In this document: positions 57,193-64,000 of the stretch, in pieces
How the letters are laid out: every line of letters starts with the position of its first letter
How positions within the stretch are numbered: the stretch's first letter is position 1
NCBI GenBank assembly: GCA_012839805.1
Contig: DUMU01000005.1
Span: 95,807 to 159,806, forward strand
DNA: 64,000 nucleotides
Direction of reading: 5' to 3'
Source: Bacillota bacterium
GTDB lineage: Bacteria > Bacillota > Limnochordia > Limnochordales > DUMU01
Notes under the pieces: model-generated
What the model saw: only the letters and a program-made list of their open reading frames with translations
Databases searched by the model: none
Told to the model about the DNA's origin: nothing
Program-made: the position numbers and the translations under genes

Positions 57193-58156
57193 GCCCATGC
57201 CCCTCCCTTCCCGGGTGATCAAGGCCATGGACTACCGTCTCGACCCCGAAAGAGCGGCCTGGACGGTGCAGCGGGACCGCCGCCCCGACCAAGCGCCCGG
57301 GCTGCCCCTCCTCTCCCCTCTTACTCCGCCACGGGGGGCGACACCCGCCGGGCCGGCACCATCCCCCGGGCCGGGGCGGTCGGCGACCGCGACCAGCTCG
57401 GCCTTGCTGCGCGCCGCCTCCCTGCTCAACGCCGCGCAGCGGGAGGCGGAAGAGATCGCCGAGGATGCCCGCCGCGAGCGAGAAACGCTTCTGGCGACCG
57501 CCCGCGCCGAAGCGGAGTCCATCCGGCAGCGGGCCTATGAAGAAGGATTCGCCCTCGGGCGGCAGGAGGGTGAGGCCGCGGCCCGGGCCGAGCTCGAAGC
57601 TCTTTTTGCCAGGGCACATCATATCGTTCAGGAAGCCCTTTCCTTCCAGGAGAGGATGATCAATCAAGCCCGGCAGGAACTCCTCCACCTGGCCATGGCC
57701 ATAGCCACCAAGATCATCGGCGAGGAGATCCAAAAACCCGGCAAGGTGGTAACGAAGGCTCTGCGAGAGGCTCTCCTGCGCTACCGGCCGGCAGGACAGG
57801 TGGTTACGGTCCGCCTGAGCCTGCAAGACCTGAACGCCCTGGAAGGCAAGAAAGAGGAATTCATGCGGCTCTGCCAGGGAACGCGCGAATGGCGTCTCGT
57901 GGCCGATGAGCGGGTGGGACCGGGGGGCTGTCTCATCGAAACCGAGCAGGGAATCATCGATGGGCGGGTGGAGTCGCGGCTGGCGGCAGTTCAAAGTAGC
58001 CTTGAGGAACTGATGGGACAGGAGGATCTGACCGGGTCGGGTGAGCTCCCGTTACCGGAGGCGGAAGACCGCCCAAGCCTTCCGGGCTCGGAAGGGGGGA
58101 AGCCGGATGGCGATGGAGAGAACGACGGTGGTGAGCCCACCGAGAAGCCGGAATGA
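57176..58156 (+). CDS. fliH: flagellar assembly protein FliH
   Basis: AYEEGFALGRQEGEAAARAELEALFARAHHIVQEALSF..., C-terminal VGPGGCLIETEQGIIDGRVESRLAAVQSSL. Confidence 0.92.
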   Translation: MRSLSEPMPLPSRVIKAMDYRLDPERAAWTVQRDRRPDQAPGLPLLSPLTPPRGATPAGPAPSPGPGRSATATSSALLRAASLLNAAQREAEEIAEDARRERETLLATARAEAESIRQRAYEEGFALGRQEGEAAARAELEALFARAHHIVQEALSFQERMINQARQELLHLAMAIATKIIGEEIQKPGKVVTKALREALLRYRPAGQVVTVRLSLQDLNALEGKKEEFMRLCQGTREWRLVADERVGPGGCLIETEQGIIDGRVESRLAAVQSSLEELMGQEDLTGSGELPLPEAEDRPSLPGSEGGKPDGDGENDGGEPTEKPE

Positions 58157-59648
58157 ACGTAGTGAACGAAGCGGTGAACGAAGCAGTGCCGAACTTCGAG
58201 GCCGTCCCGGAAGTCCCCCTCACCCCCGGCAGCTGTTGCCGTGGACGCGCCTTTTGGAGGCAGTTCAACGGGTAGAGGATTTCTCGCTGCAAGGGTCCGT
58301 GGTTCAAATCGTCGGCCTCACCGTGGAGTCGGAGGGGCCCAGTGTCACTCTGGGTGAACTCTGCGCCATCCACCGGGCCGGCCGCCCCCCCGTCCTGGCG
58401 GAAGTGATCGGTTTTCGCCACCGCCGCGTACTCCTCATGCCCCTGGGCGAGCCGGAAGGGATCGGGCCGGGAAGCCTCGTCACCGCCTACCGCCGACCCC
58501 TGACGGTAGCGGTCGGCCCCGGCCTGCTCGGGCGGGTTTTGAACGGGCTCGGCGAACCCATCGACGGTAAAGAGCCCATACGGGCCAGCGCCCGCTATCC
58601 GCTCTCCAGCCGCCCGCCCGATCCCCTGCGGCGACCTCGTATCCGTTCCCCCCTTGCCGTCGGCGTCCGGGCCATCGACGGCCTCATCACGGTGGGGCGA
58701 GGCCAGCGGATGGGGATCTTTGCCGGCAGCGGCGTGGGCAAGTCGACCCTCCTCGGCATGATGGCACGCCACACCGAGGCCGACGTCTGCTGTATTGCCC
58801 TCATCGGGGAGCGGGGGCGGGAGGTCCGTGATTTCCTGGATCGGGATCTGGGGCCGGAAGGTCTTGCCCGCTCGGTGGTGGTGGTCGCCACTTCCGATCA
58901 GCCGGCCCTCGTCCGTCTCAAGGGCGCATTCGTTGCCACTGCCATTGCTGAATACTTCCGCGATCAGGGGGCCCACGTGCTCTTCATGATGGATTCGGTC
59001 ACCCGGTTGGCCATGGCCCAGCGGGAAGTGGGGCTGGCCGCCGGTGAACCGCCTGCTACCCGCGGCTACCCGCCTTCGGTCTTCGCCTTGCTGCCGCGCC
59101 TTCTCGAACGGGCCGGCATGTCGGAGCGGGGTTCGATCACCGGTATCTACACCGTACTGGTGGACGGTGACGATTTCAACGAGCCCATCGCCGACGCCAG
59201 TCGCAGCATCCTCGACGGTCACATCGTCCTTTCCCGGACCCTCGCCGAGCGCGGGCATTATCCTGCCATCGATGTGCTGGCCAGCGTCTCCCGGGTGATG
59301 AACGACATAGTGAGCGAGGAGCAACGGCAGGCGGCGGCGCGCTTTAAGCAGTGGCTCGCGACGTACCGGGACGTGCAGGACTTGATCGACATCGGAGCTT
59401 ACGTGGCGGGGACGAACCCCGAGGTAGACGAGGCGGTAAGGCGACGTCCCGCGCTCGTTCGCTTCTTGATGCAAGACGTCAACGAGGTCGCTCCCTGGGA
59501 AGCCACCCAGCGAGAGCTGCTGGAGGTGACTCGGGCAGGCGAGGCCGGCGAAGACGGGCCGCCCGCCCGCCGGGATGACCAGCACCGAAACCAGCCGGTG
59601 GACCAGGGCCACCGGGGAGCAAGCCGCGAGGAGGCCCGGCGGGCATGA
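58107..59648 (+). CDS. fliI: flagellum-specific ATP synthase FliI
   Basis: GIFAGSGVGKSTLLGMMARHTEADVCCIALIGERGREVRDF; ATG 58107 after GGGGGGAAG. Confidence 0.95.
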   Translation: MAMERTTVVSPPRSRNERSERSGERSSAELRGRPGSPPHPRQLLPWTRLLEAVQRVEDFSLQGSVVQIVGLTVESEGPSVTLGELCAIHRAGRPPVLAEVIGFRHRRVLLMPLGEPEGIGPGSLVTAYRRPLTVAVGPGLLGRVLNGLGEPIDGKEPIRASARYPLSSRPPDPLRRPRIRSPLAVGVRAIDGLITVGRGQRMGIFAGSGVGKSTLLGMMARHTEADVCCIALIGERGREVRDFLDRDLGPEGLARSVVVVATSDQPALVRLKGAFVATAIAEYFRDQGAHVLFMMDSVTRLAMAQREVGLAAGEPPATRGYPPSVFALLPRLLERAGMSERGSITGIYTVLVDGDDFNEPIADASRSILDGHIVLSRTLAERGHYPAIDVLASVSRVMNDIVSEEQRQAAARFKQWLATYRDVQDLIDIGAYVAGTNPEVDEAVRRRPALVRFLMQDVNEVAPWEATQRELLEVTRAGEAGEDGPPARRDDQHRNQPVDQGHRGASREEARRA

Positions 59649-60106
59649 GGCGCTTCAAGTTCCGGCTGGAGCGGGTCCTGAGGCTCCGGGAGCAAGAAGA
59701 AGAGGTCGAGAAGCAGCAGCTGGTGTTGCTTTTCCGGCAGCTGCAGGCGGCCATGGAGTATGCGGCCTCCTGCCGTCGTGCCCTGAACGAGCTGGAACGG
59801 AGATTCAGCGAGACTCTGCGGGGGGAGGGGCGGGAACTCTCCCTTGGTGAACTGGTGGTCTTCCGAGCCCGGCAAGAACAGTTGCGCCGGGAATATCGCC
59901 GGGCGGAAGGGGAGGTGGCTAGCTGGCGGGAGCGCGTGGCGGCGCAGCGAGAACGGCTCCTGGAGGCAGCAAAACGCCGGGAGGTCTTGCGGCGGCTGAG
60001 GTCGCGGGCGCTCGAGGAGTATCGGATGGAGTGGAACCGAGAAGAGCAAAGGGTACTGGATGAGGTGGCTTCCGTATGGCACTTCCGGCAACAGGGTCTA
60101 GGGTGA
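59645..60106 (+). CDS. fliJ: flagellar protein FliJ
   Basis: FKFRLERVLRLREQEEEVEKQQL, coiled coil, follows fliI. Confidence 0.9.
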   Translation: MRRFKFRLERVLRLREQEEEVEKQQLVLLFRQLQAAMEYAASCRRALNELERRFSETLRGEGRELSLGELVVFRARQEQLRREYRRAEGEVASWRERVAAQRERLLEAAKRREVLRRLRSRALEEYRMEWNREEQRVLDEVASVWHFRQQGLG

Positions 60107-60762
60107 AGGTGGCATCTGCTCCCCGCATCGGGGGCCGGGCCCCGGTAGCACGTCACCGGGGAAGGTCACGCCTGGTGCTAATAGCGGCACTGATCCTGTC
60201 GGGGGTGGGCATTACCGGCGGGCTGTGGGCGGGTGTTCGATGGTTCAACCTGGATCTACTGGAATGGGCGGGGCAAGTCCCGTTCTTAGAGGGTGTGGTG
60301 AGAACCTACCGCCTGGGACTGCAGAACGAGGCCCAACTCGTCGAAGCAGAAAGAGGGATAGCAGCTCGGAGGGCGGAGCTAGATCGGGAGTGGCAACGGC
60401 TGGCAGAAGAAAGGGAGGCACTGGCTGCCCGTGCCCTCGAGCTCGACCGGAAGCAGTCGGCATTGGAGGCCGACCAGAAGCGCCTGGTCGAGCGACAGGA
60501 GGAGTTGACCCGGGCGGCAGCGACACTGGACCGCGAACGGAGGGTGGCCCGGCTCTACCAGTCGATGCGGCCCCGGGAGGCGGCGGCCATCCTGAGCCAG
60601 CGCCCGCTGGACGAGGTAGCCCGGGTTCTCCTCGCACTCCCGGCGGAGACCGGGGCGGCCATTCTGGCCGCCATGGATCCGGGCCAGGCCGGCCTGGTCC
60701 TGGAACGGGTGCAGGCGATGCCTGGCGGAGCCGGTCTCCCAGCTGGAATGGAAGGGAGGTGA
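60076..60762 (+). CDS. MotE/YlxF-like protein (TM, coiled coil, MgtE-N-like C-terminus)
   Basis: TM LVLIAALILSGVGITGGLWAG; YQSMRPREAAAILSQRPLDEVARVLLALPAETGAAILAAMDP. Confidence 0.85.
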   Translation: MALPATGSRVKVASAPRIGGRAPVARHRGRSRLVLIAALILSGVGITGGLWAGVRWFNLDLLEWAGQVPFLEGVVRTYRLGLQNEAQLVEAERGIAARRAELDREWQRLAEEREALAARALELDRKQSALEADQKRLVERQEELTRAAATLDRERRVARLYQSMRPREAAAILSQRPLDEVARVLLALPAETGAAILAAMDPGQAGLVLERVQAMPGGAGLPAGMEGR

Positions 60763-60766
60763 TTGC

Positions 60767-63700
60767 GTGCTATTGCAGCTAGGCGTAGTCCTGGACCAGG
60801 CGATGGGAAAGACGCTTCCCGTGCCTGGAGGTGGGGTGTTGGAAACGGGGTTGGAAACCCCGGTTCAGGACGCCGGATCGCCGGGGACGGTTGCCGCCCG
60901 GCCGGCTAAAATCCCCGGAGAGAAGGAGGGAATCTTTACCGGTTGGGCCGGCTTTGCCCGGTTGCTGCTGGATGAACTCGCCCCCGAACTCCGGCGGATG
61001 AGCGGGATGGGGGGTGGTCGTGAGGACGCACCGGCAGAGGAATGGCCCAAGGACCAGCCAGCGGCAGGCCGGTTGGCAGCGGGGGAGTCCCCGGCCGGCG
61101 CGGTTGCCGCCGCGTTCCTGGTGAATCCCTCCCCGCCGGCTGCCGCCCCGGTCCAACCGGGTAGGGGGCGGGAGTCATCGCCGGTGGTTTCCGTTTTGGC
61201 GAGCTCCCGTTCGGAACCGGTAGCCGGAGTCGACGTCGAGCGGCCGGGGGCTGGGAAGAAGCCGCCCCTACCGGTTGCCGGGCCGGGTCCGGTTGGCCGA
61301 GCGGTACCGGCGGGCACGCTGGAACCGGCCTTCCTGCCAGCCTCCGATGGCGAGGCAGCTTTACCGGGCCCGCCAGTGGCCCCGAGCGGGCCCGAGCTGG
61401 TACCTTTGCCGGGCCCAGTGCCCGCGGCCGGATCGTCCCTCTCGCAGAGAAGGCGAGGCCCGGCCGGGGCAGCCGCTAGCGTACCCATGGCGGGGACGGG
61501 CGCGCCGGTGCAGTCCGAGGCACCCTCAGATACGCCTGGTCCGGTACGCAGGCCAATGCCGGCCGCGACGGTCGTATGGCCGGATAGACGGGTAACGTCG
61601 CCGGCGGGCGTGACGACGGAGGGTCGAACGTCGCCGGGGGTGGCCGGGACGGGCCAGGGCGCAGCGATGGTGGGGAGGGATGCGCCGGTGCAGTCCCAGG
61701 CCCCGTCGGCTACGCCCGGTCGGGTACGCGGGCCAACGCCGGCCGCGACGGTCGTATGGCCGGATAGACGGGCAGCGTCGACGGCGGGCGTGACGACGGA
61801 GGGTCGACTGGCGCCAGGCGTGGCCGTACCGCCGGGCGCTCGGGTACCGGTGGAGTTGCTGTCAGATCTACCTGAACCTGCTCGTTCCCCCGTCCCGGCC
61901 GCAGCCACCGTCTTGTCGGGCCCGCCGGTAGCGGAAGACGCGGCAGTGCCGGCTGGGGCTCCGGTGCCGCTGGCGGCGCCCGGCACGGTGGATGGCGAGA
62001 TCGGCGAGACAGCCTCCCTACCGGGCGATTCCGGCGTACCCCTGAGGGGGACCCAGGTTCTACTGGCATGGGAACCGGGGCGATCGGCCGGCCCGCGGGC
62101 GGTGGAGGCCGGCTGGCGATGGGCGGCGGCGAGTTCAGGGCCGGCGCAGGCCGAACCGGAGCCGGGTACGATCGTGCCCGGGCCGTCAGCGACCGCACGG
62201 GAGTCGGCCGTCACCGTATGGGGGTCTGAAGCGACCGTATGGGGGTTGGAAGCGACCGGACGGGGGCCAGAAGCGACCGGGCCGGGGCATGCCATGGCCC
62301 AGCCAGAGCCGGAGACCTGGATGCCATCAACACAGAAGACAGCACCGGAGGTTGTGCTGCGGAGGGAATCCGCCGTCCCGGGTAGGTTGGTACGGCTACC
62401 GGAGATGGTTGGCCAGATGAGACCGTTTACCCTGGACTTGCCCATGAATCCGGGCTCACCCGGCGAAACCGTCGGAATCACCACCCGGGAGGCCGGGCGC
62501 GGGAAGGATAGGCCATCTCTACCCGTGGCCGGGACACGGGCCCGGGCGGATGCTCTCCGGTATGGGCGCGCCGCTGTCCCGATGCTCGGTTACCGGGAGG
62601 GAGGGGAGCGACGTGCGGCCGGGTTCGAGGCGGTAGAGAGCATAGCCCCCGAACAGGAAACGGCCTCCCCGGAGGTCACGGGTACTCGAGCCGCCAGAGA
62701 AACGGTCTTTCCTAACGAACCGCTCCGGGACGAACCACTCGGGGTCCCGAGCCCGGACCGCAGCCCGGCATCGGCAGTCTCCGCCACCACCAGGGAGAAG
62801 CCGGCGGTAGACCCGCTGGGGTGGGTCGAGATGAGGCCGGCAGCCCTGCCGGAGCCGGCGACGCCCGGAGCGGCCGGGCAAACGCCTCCGCCGGCCGAAG
62901 TGCTCAGGCCCGCGGAAAGGCATGCGCCAGTCGAGCGGCCTCCCGCGGCGAAGCTCGAGCCAGGGCCGGAGACACCGGTAGAGTCTGAAAACCGGCCTGC
63001 GTTGGGGGAGCCGGTAAGGGCGATCCCGAAGGCTGATCCTCCGGGGGCGGCAAGGGTCGAGGAGCACCTGGCCGAACGGGCAACGGTCGCCGGGAGCCAA
63101 CCAGCCGGGAGGGTCGCAGAAGTCACCGGGGGCCCAACGCCGTCTTCGAATCCGAACGGGGATCGGTCCTCGGTCGAGGAGCCTGACGGAAGGGGAGCAC
63201 AGCTAGCCGAGCCGCCGGCGGAGCAACGCGGCCTGGTCACGGTGCCCCAACCCGTCTCGTCCTCGGCCCGGGCGCCGGAAAGAGCCGGCACGGCGATGGT
63301 TCCGGCGGCGGCCGGAGGGCCTGCCGAATGGATCGAAGTAGTCGAGCACCACCGGACGGGAGAGCGCGAGGAGCAGCACCGGCCGGCAGTGGAAACGACC
63401 CGTTCCCAGCCCCGGGGCGTGGACGCGCCATCAAGCACGGTGGCAAGCCGGCCCGCCGGCGGGGAGAGCCACGTAGAGCCGGTCTCTCTATCACCGGCAT
63501 CGGAACCGGTGCAGCTCGGGGTCGGGTATAAGAGGCCGGACTCTTCCACCCATGACTCTCCGGTCGCTTTGCCGGTGGCCGGTGGCCTGGTTCGGCAGTT
63601 AGAACGGATCCAGGCTCTGGAAGCTCACCGTCGTCCGGGGACGGTATACCGGGTCAACGTATCGATGGACCCGCCGGACCTTGGCGCGGTGGAGGCCACC

Positions 63701-64000
63701 GTTGCTTTCCGACACGGCGAGATCCACGTCCGCCTGAACGTCGCCTCGGAAAGAGGGGGACAGGCCCTGGAGCAAGAGATACCGCTCCTGCGAGAGGCGT
63801 TGGCTTCTCGGGGCCTGGTGGTGCGGGCAATTGAAGTTGCCAAAGCGGCCGTGCCTTCCCTTCACCCGCGCCCCGAGACGGTTACTCCACCTTCCGCGGC
63901 CTTGCTCGCTTCCGCCGGGGGCGGGCAGGAAGCGACCGGCCACGGGACGGGCTGGTCCACGGCCGGCTGGCTAGACGGGAACCTGAGCGGGCAGGCCCAG
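60767..64000 (+). CDS. fliK: very large flagellar hook-length control protein FliK (3' end beyond window)
   Basis: GTG 60767 after GGAGGTGAT; frame followed at several points; C-terminal VYRVNVSMDPPDLGAVEATVAFRHGEIHVRLNVASERGGQALEQEIPLLREALASRGL matches the FliK C-terminal domain; absent from ORF track because no stop in window. Confidence 0.88.
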   Translation, partial: MLLQLGVVLDQAMGKTLPVPGGGVLETGLETPVQDAGSPGTVAARPAKIPGEKEGIFTGWAGFARLLLDELAPELRRMSGMGGGREDAPAEEWPKDQPAAGRLAAGESPAGAVAAAFLVNPSPPAAAPVQPGRGRESSPVVSVLASSRSEPVAGVDVERPGAGKKPPLPVAGPGPVGRAVPAGTLEPAFLPASDGEAALPGPPVAPSGPELVPLPGPVPAAGSSLSQRRRGPAGAAASVPMAGTGAPVQSEAPSDTPGPVRRPMPAATVVWPDRRVTSPAGVTTEGRTSPGVAGTGQGAAMVGRDAPVQSQAPSATPGRVRGPTPAATVVWPDRRAASTAGVTTEGRLAPGVAVPPGARVPVELLSDLPEPARSPVPAAATVLSGPPVAEDAAVPAGAPVPLAAPGTVDGEIGETASLPGDSGVPLRGTQVLLAWEPGRSAGPRAVEAGWRWAAASSGPAQAEPEPGTIVPGPSATARESAVTVWGSEATVWGLEATGRGPEATGPGHAMAQPEPETWMPSTQKTAPEVVLRRESAVPGRLVRLPEMVGQMRPFTLDLPMNPGSPGETVGITTREAGRGKDRPSLPVAGTRARADALRYGRAAVPMLGYREGGERRAAGFEAVESIAPEQETASPEVTGTRAARETVFPNEPLRDEPLGVPSPDRSPASAVSATTREKPAVDPLGWVEMRPAALPEPATPGAAGQTPPPAEVLRPAERHAPVERPPAAKLEPGPETPVESENRPALGEPVRAIPKADPPGAARVEEHLAERATVAGSQPAGRVAEVTGGPTPSSNPNGDRSSVEEPDGRGAQLAEPPAEQRGLVTVPQPVSSSARAPERAGTAMVPAAAGGPAEWIEVVEHHRTGEREEQHRPAVETTRSQPRGVDAPSSTVASRPAGGESHVEPVSLSPASEPVQLGVGYKRPDSSTHDSPVALPVAGGLVRQLERIQALEAHRRPGTVYRVNVSMDPPDLGAVEATVAFRHGEIHVRLNVASERGGQALEQEIPLLREALASRGLVVRAIEVAKAAVPSLHPRPETVTPPSAALLASAGGGQEATGHGTGWSTAGWLDGNLSGQAQ
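61502..61861 (+). repeat. 180-bp-period tandem duplication (60-aa unit) in fliK
   Basis: GCGCCGGTGCAGTCC...GCCGGCCGCGACGGTCGTATGGCCGGATAGACGGG...GGCGGGCGTGACGACGGAGGGTCGA at 61502 and 61682. Confidence 0.9.
62216..62278 (+). repeat. three 21-bp tandem repeats (WGxEATx) in fliK
   Basis: GTATGGGGGTCTGAAGCGACC / GTATGGGGGTTGGAAGCGACC / GGACGGGGGCCAGAAGCGACC. Confidence 0.9.

Noticed and set aside
57954-59612. 552-aa minus-strand ORF
   Set aside because: Opposite strand of fliH/fliI; motif-rich genes on + strand explain the region
60865-62484. 539-aa minus-strand ORF
   Set aside because: Antisense shadow of the repeat-rich GC-biased fliK; low-complexity Gly/Thr/Ala composition and no RBS or family motifs
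62590-63549. 319-aa minus-strand ORF
   Set aside because: Antisense shadow of fliK, same reasoning

Overview
GC-rich bacterial chromosome window with a dense, almost entirely + strand, spore-former (Bacillota-like) housekeeping backbone. Left to right: gmk(partial)-rpoZ-priA-def-fmt-rsmB, spo0A, tRNA-Pro(CGG), a small integrase-core-binding-like ORF, rlmN, FHA protein, PP2C phosphatase, one-polypeptide SEDS(FtsW/RodA)::class B PBP fusion, PASTA kinase, rsgA, rpe, ParA/MinD-like ATPase, rpmB, asp23-like, fakA-like, degV, rsmD, coiled-coil ORF, patatin, yceD/DUF177, rpmF, fapR, plsX, fabH, fabD, fabG, acpP, fabF, rnc, unknown, spoVS, smc, ftsY, ylxM, ffh, rpsP, KH protein, rimM, trmD, rplS, lepB, ylqF/rbgA-like, rnhB, yraN, comM(-), Zn-ribbon ORF, dprA, topA, xerC, hslV, hslU, c-di-GMP-I riboswitch with terminator, flgB-flgC-fliE-fliF-fliG-fliH-fliI-fliJ-motE-like and a very large fliK running off the right edge (missed by the ORF track because it has no stop in the window). 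Most notable: (1) natural SEDS-PBP fusion inside an FHA/phosphatase/PASTA-kinase locus resembling the actinobacterial fhaB-pstP-rodA-pbpA-pknB layout grafted into a Firmicutes rlmN-prpC-prkC-rsgA-rpe backbone; (2) a c-di-GMP-I riboswitch plus intrinsic terminator between hslU and flgB, where codY sits in Bacillus; (3) several consensus-like sigma-A promoters in unexpected positions (overlapping the yceD start, leaderless-looking ylxM, overlapping divergent comM/Zn-ribbon promoters); (4) a degenerate YlqF/RbgA GTPase, a ParA-like ATPase without the signature lysine, and a repeat-containing giant FliK. No CRISPR arrays, rRNA, transposons or prophage were seen. All assignments come from reading sequence and motifs; no database searches were run.
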